Below, piece after piece: positions 1 through 8,469 of a DNA stretch of 64,000 nt (within the stretch, counting starts at the first letter, position 1; every line of letters begins with the position of its first letter). The position numbers and the translations under genes were made by a program. Below the pieces are notes generated by a model. It had not been told where the DNA came from, ran no database searches, and saw nothing but the letters and a program-made list of their open reading frames with translations. The stretch covers positions 124,001 through 188,000 of the forward strand of contig NZ_AVFL01000008.1 in the NCBI RefSeq assembly GCF_000576635.1, given 5' to 3'. Origin of the DNA: Skermanella stibiiresistens SB22. GTDB taxonomy: Bacteria > Pseudomonadota > Alphaproteobacteria > Azospirillales > Azospirillaceae.

Positions 1-52
1 TTGCCGATTGACGCTGATGCGGTCGGGCCGTAAGACTGCTGACCCATGGATA

Positions 53-250
53 TTGGTTCCTTTGCGTCCTGTTTGGACGCGGGGTGAAAAGGGAACACGG
101 TGCGGCGAGGCTGGAATGCCTATGCCAAATCCGTGGCTGCCCCCGCAACTGTGAGCAGTGAGTCGGCACCGATTTCACGCCACTGGCCCAAGATCGCGGG
201 CCGGGAAGGCAACGGCGCCGACAGTGACCTGCGAGCCAGGAGACCTGCCA
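53..250 (+). promoter_or_regulatory. Cobalamin (AdoCbl) riboswitch upstream of cbiX
   Basis: A leader of about 200 nt carries the conserved cobalamin-riboswitch blocks in order: AAAAGGGAAC followed by GGTG near 97-113, the core CCCCCGCAACTG near 140, GCCACTGG near 179 with a GGGAAGGC partner, and a 3' B12 box reading GCGAGCCAGGAGACCTGCC near 231-249. It ends about 55 nt before the cbiX start. Known members of this class repress downstream corrin genes when adenosylcobalamin is abundant, so it probably controls the whole cbiX-cobM operon. The exact ends are approximate. Confidence 0.93.
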
Positions 251-305
251 ATGTCGCTCGCAACAACAAAGGGTCCGGGCGGGGTGCACCGGGGAGAGAG
301 GAACG

Positions 306-1517
306 ATGAACGCGATCACCAAGTCTTCCGATAAGCTCGACGCCATCCAGCGGCCCGAGAAGCTGGGCGTCATGCTGTGCGGCCACGGCAGCCGGGACAC
401 CGGCGCCGTCCAGGAGTTCGCCGTCGTGGCGGGCCAGTTGCGCGCCAAGCTGCCGTTCGACGCGGTCGAGTACGGCTACCTGGAATTCGCCAAGCCGATC
501 ATCCGCGATGGGCTGGACAAGCTGCGCGCCAAGGGCGTCACCAAGGTGCTGGCGATCCCCGGCATGCTGTTCGCCGCCGGTCACGCCAAGAACGACATCC
601 CGTCGGTGCTGAACGCCTATCAGGCGAAGAACGAGGGCATGACGATCCACTACGGCCGCGAGCTGGGCATCGACCTGAAGATGCTGCGCGCCGCCGGAGA
701 TCGGGTGGCCGAGGCGCTGGTGATGGCCGGGGGCGACGTGCCGCGCCACGAGACGCTTCTGATGGTGGTCGGCCGCGGCTCATCCGATCCGGACGCCAAT
801 TCCAACGTGGCGAAGGTCACCCGCATGCTGTGGGAGGGGATGGGTTTCGGCTGGGCCGAGACATCCTACTCCGGCGTCACCTTCCCGCTGGTCGAGCCGG
901 GGCTGGAGCACGCGGCGAAGCTTGGCTACAAGCGGATCGTGGTGTTCCCCTACTTCCTGTTCACCGGCATCTTGGTCCAGCGGATCTACGACTACGCCGA
1001 CGCCGTGGCGGCCAGATATCCCCAGATCGAGTTCATCAAGGCCGGCTATCTGAACGACCATCCCATGGTGCTGGAGACCTTCTCGGACCGCGTCGCGGAG
1101 ATCCTGGAGGGTACCGGCAACATGAACTGCCAGATGTGCAAGTACCGCGAACAGGTCCTGGGCTTCGAGGCCGAGGTCGGCCTGCGCCAGGAGAGCCACC
1201 ACCATCACGTGGAGGGCATCGGTACCGGCAACGGCGCGGCACCGACTCCCGGGCATGGGCACGACCACGGGCATGGGCATGGGCACGGCCATGCCCATGC
1301 CCATGGACACGACCATCCACATGGCCACGCGGATCATGAACATCCGCACGATCACCCCCATGGCCATGACCACGCGGCGCATGGTCACGATCATGGACAC
1401 GATCACGCCCATGGGCATGATCATGGGCACGGCGCCGCGGGCCACCACCACCATCCCTACCCCCACGCCGACCATCCGCTGGGGCCGAAGAGCATGACCA
1501 AGCGACCGAGCGACTGA
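306..1517 (+). CDS. cbiX: Sirohydrochlorin cobaltochelatase CbiX, long form with His-rich tail
   Basis: Inserts Co(II) into sirohydrochlorin at the start of the early-cobalt branch of B12 synthesis. The 403-residue protein begins with the chelatase motif CGHGSRD and has two CbiX repeats to about residue 265. It then carries MNCQMC, with Cys275 and Cys278, matching the MxCxxC motif described in long CbiX proteins. From about residue 298 to 388 follows a Gly/Asp/His tract with about 40 histidines, probably for metal binding or storage. The ATG at 306 has a good ribosome site (GGGGAGAGAGGAACG). It is the first gene of the riboswitch operon, with cobH 7 nt downstream. A nickel or iron chelatase role is less likely given the context. 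Confidence 0.93.
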   Translation: MNAITKSSDKLDAIQRPEKLGVMLCGHGSRDTGAVQEFAVVAGQLRAKLPFDAVEYGYLEFAKPIIRDGLDKLRAKGVTKVLAIPGMLFAAGHAKNDIPSVLNAYQAKNEGMTIHYGRELGIDLKMLRAAGDRVAEALVMAGGDVPRHETLLMVVGRGSSDPDANSNVAKVTRMLWEGMGFGWAETSYSGVTFPLVEPGLEHAAKLGYKRIVVFPYFLFTGILVQRIYDYADAVAARYPQIEFIKAGYLNDHPMVLETFSDRVAEILEGTGNMNCQMCKYREQVLGFEAEVGLRQESHHHHVEGIGTGNGAAPTPGHGHDHGHGHGHGHAHAHGHDHPHGHADHEHPHDHPHGHDHAAHGHDHGHDHAHGHDHGHGAAGHHHHPYPHADHPLGPKSMTKRPSD

Positions 1518-1524
1518 TCCGGCG

Positions 1525-2151
1525 ATGGATTACCTGCGTGATCCGGCGGAGATCTACCGCCGCTCCTTCGCGACCATCGCGGAGGAGGCCGAGCTTGGCG
1601 GCCTGCCCTCCGATGTGGCCGAGGTGGCGACCCGCCTGATCCACGCCTGCGGCATGGTCGATCTGGTCCAAGACCTCGCCTGGAGCGCCGACGCGGTGGC
1701 GTCCGGAAGATCCGCGCTGCACGCGGGTGCCGCCATCCTGACCGACGCCCGCATGGTGTCGTCCGGCATCATGGCAACCCGCCTGCCCGCCGCCAATCCG
1801 GTGCTGTGCTCCCTGACCGACGAGGCCGTGCCGGGTCTGGCGGCGCAACTCCGCACCACCCGGTCCGCCGCGGCGCTGGACCTGTGGCTGCCCCACCTGG
1901 AGGGCGCCATCGTCGCCATCGGCAACGCGCCGACGGCTTTGTTCCGCCTGCTGGAGCTGCTGGACGCCGGCGCCCCACGGCCGGCGGTGATCCTGGGCTT
2001 TCCCGTCGGCTTCGTCGGCGCCGCCGAGTCCAAGGCGGAACTGGCGGCCAACCCGCGCGGCGTCCCCTTCATCACCGTGCTGGGGAGACGCGGCGGCAGC
2101 GCCATGGCCTCCGCCGCCGTCAACGCGCTGGCGATCGGAGCCTCGGCATGA
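1525..2151 (+). CDS. cobH: Precorrin-8X / cobalt-precorrin-8 methylmutase
   Basis: CobH/CbiC moves the C11 methyl group to C12 to give hydrogenobyrinic or cobyrinic acid. The 208-residue length is normal for the family. The N-terminus (DPAEIYRRSFATI) and the region RLIHACGMVDL, which holds the conserved His of the active site, are typical. GFPVGFVGAAESK near the C-terminus is also a family signature. Its stop overlaps the cobL start (ATGA at 2148-2151), indicating translational coupling in the cbiX operon. Confidence 0.95.
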   Translation: MDYLRDPAEIYRRSFATIAEEAELGGLPSDVAEVATRLIHACGMVDLVQDLAWSADAVASGRSALHAGAAILTDARMVSSGIMATRLPAANPVLCSLTDEAVPGLAAQLRTTRSAAALDLWLPHLEGAIVAIGNAPTALFRLLELLDAGAPRPAVILGFPVGFVGAAESKAELAANPRGVPFITVLGRRGGSAMASAAVNALAIGASA

Positions 2152-3350
2152 CGACACACCCCGGAGCATGGCTGTCGATCGTCGGCATCGGCGACGACGG
2201 GCTGGGCGGCGTATCGCCGGCCGGCAGGCGCCTGATCGAAGCGGCGGAAACGTTGATCGGCGGCGCGCGGCACCTCGCCATGATCCCCGGCGACGGTTTC
2301 GAGCGGCTGATCTGGCCGTCACCTTTCCGCGAGGGCGTCGATCGGCTGATGCGCCTGCGTGGCCGCAAGACCTGCGTGCTGGCGAGCGGCGACCCGTTCG
2401 ACCACGGCATCGCGGCCACGCTGGTGCGTCGGATCCCGGCCGACGAGATGATCGTGATCCCGGCGGTGGGTGCCTTCGGACTGGTCTGCGCCCGGATGGG
2501 CTGGGCTCGGGCCGAGGTCGAGACGCTGTCGCTTCATGGCCGTCCATTGGCGACGCTCCACGCCTTCGTCCAACCCGGCGCCCGCCTGCTGATCCTGTCG
2601 GAGAACGCCACGACTCCCTCTGCCGTCGCTGGATTGCTGCGCCAGCGCGGCTATGGCGGCAGCGACATCACGGTGCTGGAGCATCTGGGGGGCCCACTGG
2701 AACGCCGTCGCGCCTGGGATGATCCGGACATCGCCGATCTCAACACGCTGGCGGTCGAGTGCGTCGCCGATCCGGGAGCGCCGCTGCTGCCCCGGACGCC
2801 CGGATTGCCGGACGAGGCGTTTCATCACGACGGCCAATTGACCAAGCGCGAGGTAAGGGCCGCGACGCTGGCGGCCTTGGCGCCGGTGCCCGGCCAGCTT
2901 CTGTGGGACGTGGGAGCCGGCTGCGGCTCCATCGCCGTGGAATGGATGCGCCACCACCCGACCTGCCGCGCGGTCGCCATCGAACCTCGCCGAGACCGGT
3001 TGGCCCTGATCGCGGCCAACGCCGAGCAACTGGGCTGTCCGCGCCTGACCATCGTGGATGGCAAGGCACCGGATGCCCTCGCCGATCTGCCCGCCCCCGA
3101 CGCGGTGTTCATCGGCGGCGGCCTGACCGCGCCCGGCCTGTTCGACGCCTGCTGGGAGGCGCTGCCGGTCGGCGGACGGCTCGTCGCCAACGCCGTCACG
3201 ATCGAGGGCGAGCAGGTGCTGACCTCGGCCTATTCCCGGCTGGGCGGCGGCTTGACCCGCATCGCGATCTCCAGGGCCGAACCGGTCGGTCCTTTCTCTG
3301 GCTGGCGTCCCCTGATGCCGGTCACCCAACTGGCGCTGATCAAGACATGA
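2148..3350 (+). CDS. cobL: Precorrin-6Y C5,15-methyltransferase (decarboxylating), CbiE-CbiT fusion
   Basis: CobL methylates C5 and C15 and decarboxylates the C12 acetate side chain to form precorrin-8. The 400-residue protein has an N-terminal tetrapyrrole-methylase domain (CbiE; LSIVGIGDDGLGG near residue 10, LASGDPFDHG near 80) and a C-terminal class I SAM methyltransferase/decarboxylase domain (CbiT; LLWDVGAGCGSIAVEW near 250). The ATG at 2148 overlaps the cobH stop and places the first beta strand correctly. An upstream extension is open but does not resemble the family. The stop overlaps the cobI start. Confidence 0.95.
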   Translation: MTTHPGAWLSIVGIGDDGLGGVSPAGRRLIEAAETLIGGARHLAMIPGDGFERLIWPSPFREGVDRLMRLRGRKTCVLASGDPFDHGIAATLVRRIPADEMIVIPAVGAFGLVCARMGWARAEVETLSLHGRPLATLHAFVQPGARLLILSENATTPSAVAGLLRQRGYGGSDITVLEHLGGPLERRRAWDDPDIADLNTLAVECVADPGAPLLPRTPGLPDEAFHHDGQLTKREVRAATLAALAPVPGQLLWDVGAGCGSIAVEWMRHHPTCRAVAIEPRRDRLALIAANAEQLGCPRLTIVDGKAPDALADLPAPDAVFIGGGLTAPGLFDACWEALPVGGRLVANAVTIEGEQVLTSAYSRLGGGLTRIAISRAEPVGPFSGWRPLMPVTQLALIKT

Positions 3351-4051
3351 GCGGAACCCTCTACGGCCTGGGTGTCGGGCCGGGCGACCCCGAACTGATA
3401 ACCCTGAAGGCGCTGCGCCTGCTGCGGTCGTCTCCCGTGGTGGCGTACCCGGCACCCGAGCATGGCGACAGCCTCGCCCGCGCCATCGTCGCCAGCCACC
3501 TGCCCGGCGGACAGACCGAGGTCGCGATCCGCATGCCGATGGTGGTCGAGCGGTTCCCGGCGCGGGAGGTCTATGACCGCGCCGCCATCGAGTTGGGCGG
3601 GCATTTGGAGGACGGCCGGGACGTCGCCGTGCTGTGCGAGGGTGACCCGTTCTTCTACGGCTCGTTCATGTATCTGTTCGGCCGCATGGCGGAGCGGTTC
3701 CCGGTCCAGGTGGTTCCGGGCGTGTCGTCGCTGACCGCCTGCGCCGCCAGCTTGGGAGCACCGCTGGCGGCCCGCAACGACGTGCTGACCGTCCTGCCGG
3801 CCCCCCTGCCCGCCGAGACGCTGCGCGACCGGCTGTTGGCGACCGACGCCGCCGCGATCATGAAACTGGGCCGCCACTTCGCCAAGGTGCGCGACGTGCT
3901 GGAGGAGTTGGGCTTGGCCGGGAGCGCCCGTTACATCGAGCGAGCCACCATGGAGAACCAGCGCCTGCTGAGGCTGGACGAGGTCGACGCCGACGCGGTG
4001 CCGTATTTCTCCATGGTGCTGGTCCACCGCCGGGGGGAGGCGTGGTCATGA
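3347..4051 (+). CDS. cobI: Precorrin-2 / cobalt-factor II C20-methyltransferase
   Basis: CobI/CbiL adds the C20 methyl group to the ring using SAM. The 234-residue protein shows the tetrapyrrole-methylase signatures YGLGVGPGDPELITLKA at the N-terminus, LCEGDPFFYGSFMYL near residue 92, and VPGVSSLTACAASLGAPLA near 122. The start at 3347 overlaps the cobL stop (ATGA), so the longer open frame reaching back to 2759 is not used. The downstream fusion gene overlaps its stop. Because CbiX precedes it, the substrate could be cobalt-factor II rather than precorrin-2; the sequence alone does not decide this. Confidence 0.94.
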   Translation: MSGTLYGLGVGPGDPELITLKALRLLRSSPVVAYPAPEHGDSLARAIVASHLPGGQTEVAIRMPMVVERFPAREVYDRAAIELGGHLEDGRDVAVLCEGDPFFYGSFMYLFGRMAERFPVQVVPGVSSLTACAASLGAPLAARNDVLTVLPAPLPAETLRDRLLATDAAAIMKLGRHFAKVRDVLEELGLAGSARYIERATMENQRLLRLDEVDADAVPYFSMVLVHRRGEAWS

Positions 4052-5850
4052 CCGCTCCCGTCTTCGTCGTCCTGTCGCAATCGGGTTTCGAGGTCGCGGC
4101 CGGTGCCCGCACCGTGCTGCCCGGAGCCGAGATCCACGGCTTGGCCCATCGCATCACCGGGGCGGACAAGGATTTCTCCAGCACGCTGGATCATCTGACA
4201 GCCCTGTTCCTGGCGGGAACACCGATCATCGGCGTGTTCGCCTCCGGCATCCTGATCCGCGCGCTGGGACCCGTGCTGTCGAACAAGAGGGCGGAGCCGC
4301 CGGTGCTGGCCCTGGCGGAGGACGGCAGCGCCGTGGTTCCGCTGCTGGGCGGCCACCACGGCGCCAACGGGATCGCCCGCCAGTTGGCCGCGGCACTGGG
4401 GATCGAACCCGCCATCACGACAGCCGGGGACCTCAACTTCGGCGTCGCCTTGGACGAGCCGCCGGACGGCTGGCACCTCGCCAACCCGGAGGACGCCAAG
4501 CCCTACACCGCGGCGTTGATCGCGGGCGCCAAGGTCCAGCTCGACGGCGAGGCGCCGTGGCTGCGGGGCAGCCGCCTGCCCTTCTCGCCCGACGCGGGCT
4601 TGACCTTGCGGGTGACGGAGCGGGCGGAGCCGGGCTCCGACACCCGGCTCGTCTACCATCCGCCCGTGCTGGCGGTCGGCGTCGGCTGCGAGCGCGGCGC
4701 TTCGGCGGATGAGGTGATCGGGTTGGTGCGGGAAACCCTTACCGAAGCCGGGCTGGCCGAGGGAGCGGTCGCGGCGCTGTGCTCGATCGACGTCAAGATG
4801 GATGAGCCCGCGATCCACGCCGCCGCCGCGGCGCTGGGCGTTCCGGTCCGGTTCTTCGGCGCGGCTCGGCTGGAGGAGGAGGCTCCCCGGCTGGCGAACC
4901 CGTCCGACTTGGTGTTCCGTGAGGTCGGCTGCCATGGCGTCGCCGAGGGGGCGGCTTTGGCTGCGTCGGGTGGAACGCTGCTGGTGCCCAAGCGGAAATC
5001 CGCGCGCGCGACTTGCGCCATCGGCCTGGCCCCGGCCCCGCTGAATCCCGCCGATATCGGCGCCCGGCGCGGCCGGCTGTCGATCGTCGGCATCGGGCCC
5101 GGCAGCGACGGCTGGAGGACGCCCGAGGCCGACCAGTGGCTGACGGCGGCCACCGATCTGGTGGGCTATCACCTCTACCTGGACCTGCTGGGCGATCTGG
5201 CGGCGGGCAAGCGGCGCCATGGCTATGAGCTGGGGGCCGAGGAGGCGCGCTGCCGGGTCGCCCTCGACCTCGCGGCGGAAGGCCGCGACGTGGCGCTGGT
5301 CTCCAGCGGCGACGCCGGGATCTACGCCATGGCGACCCTGGTTTTCGAACTGGTCGAGCGAGAGGGTCGGGCGGACTGGGCCCGGCTGGACATCGCGGTG
5401 ACGCCCGGCATCTCCGCCCTCCAGGCGGCGGCGGCGCGGGTCGGCGCTCCCCTCGGCCACGACTTCTGCACGATCTCGCTGTCCGACCTGCTGACTCCGT
5501 GGCCGGTGATCGAACGGCGCATCAAGGCCGCCGCCGAGGGTGATTTCGTGATCGCGGTCTATAATCCGGTGTCGCGACGGCGGACCGAGCAGCTGCCCGC
5601 CATGAAGGCGGTGCTGCTGGAGCACCGGCCAGCCACGACGCCGGTGATCATCGCGCGGAACCTGGGGCGGCCGGGCGAGGCCATCACGGTGACCACGCTG
5701 GCGGATCTCGACGCCGCCGACGTGGACATGCTGACGCTGGTGATGATCGGCTCCAGCGAGACCCGCGCCTTGAGGCGCGGCGATGGCGGCACCTGGGTCT
5801 ACACCCCCCGCGGCTACGCCGCGAAGCATTTGGACGACAAAGCCCTATGA
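4048..5850 (+). CDS. cobJ: CbiG-CobJ fusion: cobalt-precorrin-5A hydrolase domain plus precorrin-3B C17-methyltransferase
   Basis: A 600-residue two-enzyme protein. Residues about 1-330 are a complete CbiG: the N-terminal part has FASGILIRALGPVL and PLLGGHHGAN, and the C-terminal CobE-like part begins near LAVGVGCERGAS. Residues about 340-600 are CobJ/CbiH, with LSIVGIGPGSDGWRTPEA, SSGDAGIYAMA and TPGISALQAAAARVGAPLG. CobJ contracts the ring while methylating C17. CbiG opens the lactone and releases acetaldehyde in the cobalt-first route. ATG 4048 overlaps the cobI stop; a GTG at 4042 is also in frame. A full-length CbiG domain would be unnecessary in a purely aerobic pathway. Confidence 0.93.
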   Translation: MTAPVFVVLSQSGFEVAAGARTVLPGAEIHGLAHRITGADKDFSSTLDHLTALFLAGTPIIGVFASGILIRALGPVLSNKRAEPPVLALAEDGSAVVPLLGGHHGANGIARQLAAALGIEPAITTAGDLNFGVALDEPPDGWHLANPEDAKPYTAALIAGAKVQLDGEAPWLRGSRLPFSPDAGLTLRVTERAEPGSDTRLVYHPPVLAVGVGCERGASADEVIGLVRETLTEAGLAEGAVAALCSIDVKMDEPAIHAAAAALGVPVRFFGAARLEEEAPRLANPSDLVFREVGCHGVAEGAALAASGGTLLVPKRKSARATCAIGLAPAPLNPADIGARRGRLSIVGIGPGSDGWRTPEADQWLTAATDLVGYHLYLDLLGDLAAGKRRHGYELGAEEARCRVALDLAAEGRDVALVSSGDAGIYAMATLVFELVEREGRADWARLDIAVTPGISALQAAAARVGAPLGHDFCTISLSDLLTPWPVIERRIKAAAEGDFVIAVYNPVSRRRTEQLPAMKAVLLEHRPATTPVIIARNLGRPGEAITVTTLADLDAADVDMLTLVMIGSSETRALRRGDGGTWVYTPRGYAAKHLDDKAL

Positions 5851-6614
5851 CGGTTCACTTCATCGGCGCCGGCCCGGGCGCCCCCGACCTGATCACCATC
5901 CGCGGGCGCGATCTGATCGCCCGCTGCCAAGTGTGCCTCTACGCCGGGTCGCTGGTGCCGCTCGAGGTCGTGGCCTATGCCCCGGAAGGCGCCAAAGTCA
6001 TCGACACGGCGCCGCTGACGCTGGACGACATCATCGGGGAGATCGAGCGGGCCCACGCCGAGGGGTTGAACGTCTCGCGGGTCCATTCCGGCGACCCGTC
6101 GCTCTATGGGGCGATCGGCGAGCAGATCCGGCGGCTGGATGCCCTGGGAATCCCCTATGACATCACGCCCGGCGTGCCGGCCTACGCGGCGGCGGCGGCG
6201 CTGCTGCGGACCGAACTGACCCTGCCGGAAGTGTCGCAGACGGTCATCCTGACCCGCACGGCGATGAAGTCGTCACCGATGCCGAACGCGGAGACGCTGG
6301 ATATCCTGGGCCGTTCGGGCGGCACCCTGGCGATCCACCTGTCGATCCGCAACATGACCAAGATCGTCGAGGAGCTGTCACCCCACTACGGCGCCGACTG
6401 TCCCGTGGCGGTCGTCTACCGCGCGACGTGGCCGGACGAGGTGGTGATCCGCGGCACGCTGGAGGATATTCGGGAGAAGGTGCGCGCGGCCAAGATCACG
6501 CGGACCGCCCTGGTGATCGTCGGGCGCGTGTTGGGCTCGGAGGATTTCCGCGACAGCGCGCTCTACGATCCCCAGCATGTTCATGTGCTGCGGCCCGAGC
6601 GCAAGGTCCCGTGA
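5847..6614 (+). CDS. cobM: Precorrin-4 / cobalt-precorrin-4 C11-methyltransferase
   Basis: CobM/CbiF methylates C11 of the contracted corrin ring. The 255-residue protein has the tetrapyrrole-methylase signatures VHFIGAGPGAPDLITIRG, VSRVHSGDPSLYGAIGEQ and DITPGVPAYAAAAALL. It starts inside the stop of the cbiG-cobJ fusion (ATGA) and is the last gene of the riboswitch-led plus-strand run. Its last 34 bp overlap, tail to tail, the end of the minus-strand cbiD-cobK gene. Confidence 0.95.
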   Translation: MTVHFIGAGPGAPDLITIRGRDLIARCQVCLYAGSLVPLEVVAYAPEGAKVIDTAPLTLDDIIGEIERAHAEGLNVSRVHSGDPSLYGAIGEQIRRLDALGIPYDITPGVPAYAAAAALLRTELTLPEVSQTVILTRTAMKSSPMPNAETLDILGRSGGTLAIHLSIRNMTKIVEELSPHYGADCPVAVVYRATWPDEVVIRGTLEDIREKVRAAKITRTALVIVGRVLGSEDFRDSALYDPQHVHVLRPERKVP

Positions 6615-8443
6615 ACCCACTCCAGCGCCTCCGCCACCGTCGCGACGCTGGCCATGGACTGGGGCTGCGGTTTGGAAGACGGCTCGGGCCGGCGCACCAG
6701 GATGACCGGAATGCCGAGGTCGCGGGCGGCGGTCAGCTTCGGCTGGCTGGCCGGGCCGCCGCTGTTCTTGGTGACGACGACGGTGATGCCGTTGTCTTCC
6801 AGCAACCGGCGCTCGGCCTCCAGGTCGAAGGGGCCGCGCCCAGTCACGAAGGTCATGTTGGCGACCGGCTCGTCCGGTGGATCGATCACGCGCGCCAGGA
6901 ACCACGCGTCGGAGCGGGTGGCGAAGGGTGCCAGCTCCTGACGGCCGACGGTGAGGAACGCTCGGGCTCCGGCGGGAACGGCGGCGACGGCGGCGGCCAT
7001 GTCGTCCACTTCGGTCCAGCGGTCGCCGGGCTCCACCGACCATGCCGGGCGTGCGAGAGCCAGCAGGGGCACGCCGGTCGCCTCGCAGGCTTCGGCGGCG
7101 TTGCGCGAGATGGCGGCGGCGAAGGGGTGGGTGGCGTCGACCACGGCCGCGATGTCGTTGGCCCTCAGATACGCGGCCAAGCCCACGGCGCCGCCGAAAC
7201 CACCGACGCGGACCTCGCCGGGGAGCGCCGCGGGTGCCAGGGTGCGGCCGGCCAGCGAGGTGATGAACGGCACGCCGTCCAGCCGGCGGGCGAGTTCGGC
7301 GGCCTCCGTCGTGCCGCCCAGGATCAGCAGCTTGTCCGGAGCGGGGAAACCGGCGCGGCCTTCCAGCACGCCCTTGCGGTCGAACACCAGCACCTCGACA
7401 TCGGTGCCGCACCCTTCGAGCACATCGACCGCCTTGGCCCGCGCCAACTCCGCGATACGGTCGGCCAGTGGTATTCCCAGCGCCACCGCCCGGGTCAGTA
7501 CCTGATTGGCGGTGTTGGCGGCGCGGGCTTGTTCGATCTCGTCGGGCGAGGCGCCCAACTCGGCCATGCGGTCGGCCAGCCAGTGGAAATCGACTTGGCT
7601 GCGGCCGGAGTGGAGGTCGAGGAAGCCTTGGGCCAGCTTGGTCAGCTTGCCGAAGCCACCCGCGATGGTCAGGCGCGGCACGGGATTGCGGCGCAGGTAT
7701 TTCAGCATGCCACCGGCGAAATCGCCCATGTCGAGCAGCGCCAGATCGGACAGTCCGTGGATGCGCTGGACCGCCTGTTCCGAGGTGGAGCCGGTCGAGC
7801 CCGCGACGTGATGGAAGCCATTGGCGCGGGCGACATCGATGCCCCGGTGGATCGAATGGATCCAGGCGGAGCACGAGAACGGCACCACGATGCCGGTCGT
7901 CCCCAGGATCGACAACCCGCCGACGATGCCGAGACGCGGGTTCCAGGTCTTCAGCGCGATCTCCGCGCCGCCGGGGATGGAGACCTCGATCACGACATCG
8001 CCGGCATCGCCCTGGGCCGCCGCCAGCTCGGCCACCGCCTCGGCCATCATGCGGCGGGGAATGGGGTTGATGGCGGGCTCGCCGGGAGGGATCGGCAGGC
8101 CCTCCTTGGTCACCATCCCGACGCCCTCGCCGGCCCGGAACACCACGCCCGTCCCGGCGGCGCCGCGCCGGACGGTGGCGATCACCAGCGCGCCATGGGT
8201 GACGTCGGGATCGTCGCCGGCATCCTTGACGACCCCGGCGGAGCACGCCTCGGTCCCCAGAGCCTCCCAGGCGAGCGCGAAGGCCGGCTTGGCGCCGCCG
8301 GGCAGGGTTATCGTGACCGGATCGGGAAACCCGCCGGTCAGCAGCGCCGCGTAGGCGGCCTTGGTGGCGGCGGTGGCGCAGGCGCCCGTCGTCCAGCCGC
8401 GGCGAAGGGCACGATCGGGTGCTTGTTCCGGTTGGTCGGTCAT
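6581..8443 (-). CDS. CbiD-CobK fusion: cobalt-precorrin-5B C1-methyltransferase plus precorrin-6A reductase
   Basis: A 620-residue fusion of two consecutive pathway steps. Residues about 1-360 are CbiD, with RRGWTTGACATAATKAAY at the N-terminus, TWNPRLGIVGGLSILGTTGIV, and GDFAGGMLKYL. Residues about 370-615 are CobK/CbiJ, with LLILGGTTEAAELARRL, VVDATHPFAAAIS and VVVTKNSGG near the end. CbiD replaces CobF for C1 methylation, and the reductase domain then acts on the product. ATG 8443 was chosen because the CbiD homology begins just after it; 16 extra upstream codons are open. It lies antisense between cobM and cobA, with only 26 bp to cobA, and no riboswitch is visible in front of it. Confidence 0.93.
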   Translation of the reverse strand: MTDQPEQAPDRALRRGWTTGACATAATKAAYAALLTGGFPDPVTITLPGGAKPAFALAWEALGTEACSAGVVKDAGDDPDVTHGALVIATVRRGAAGTGVVFRAGEGVGMVTKEGLPIPPGEPAINPIPRRMMAEAVAELAAAQGDAGDVVIEVSIPGGAEIALKTWNPRLGIVGGLSILGTTGIVVPFSCSAWIHSIHRGIDVARANGFHHVAGSTGSTSEQAVQRIHGLSDLALLDMGDFAGGMLKYLRRNPVPRLTIAGGFGKLTKLAQGFLDLHSGRSQVDFHWLADRMAELGASPDEIEQARAANTANQVLTRAVALGIPLADRIAELARAKAVDVLEGCGTDVEVLVFDRKGVLEGRAGFPAPDKLLILGGTTEAAELARRLDGVPFITSLAGRTLAPAALPGEVRVGGFGGAVGLAAYLRANDIAAVVDATHPFAAAISRNAAEACEATGVPLLALARPAWSVEPGDRWTEVDDMAAAVAAVPAGARAFLTVGRQELAPFATRSDAWFLARVIDPPDEPVANMTFVTGRGPFDLEAERRLLEDNGITVVVTKNSGGPASQPKLTAARDLGIPVILVRRPEPSSKPQPQSMASVATVAEALEWVHGTLRSGRST

Positions 8444-8469
8444 GGCGTGGCTTATAGACGCGGTGTAAA

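Noticed and set aside
780-1475. A minus-strand Met/Val-rich frame opposite the His-rich tail of CbiX
   Set aside because: It is the complement of the CAT/GGG repeat codons and looks like a membrane protein only by chance.
3931-5829. A minus-strand open frame of about 630 codons opposite the cbiG-cobJ gene
   Set aside because: High G+C DNA makes long antisense frames. The translation is Arg/Gly/Gln-rich with no motif, while the plus strand has clear CbiG and CobJ motifs.
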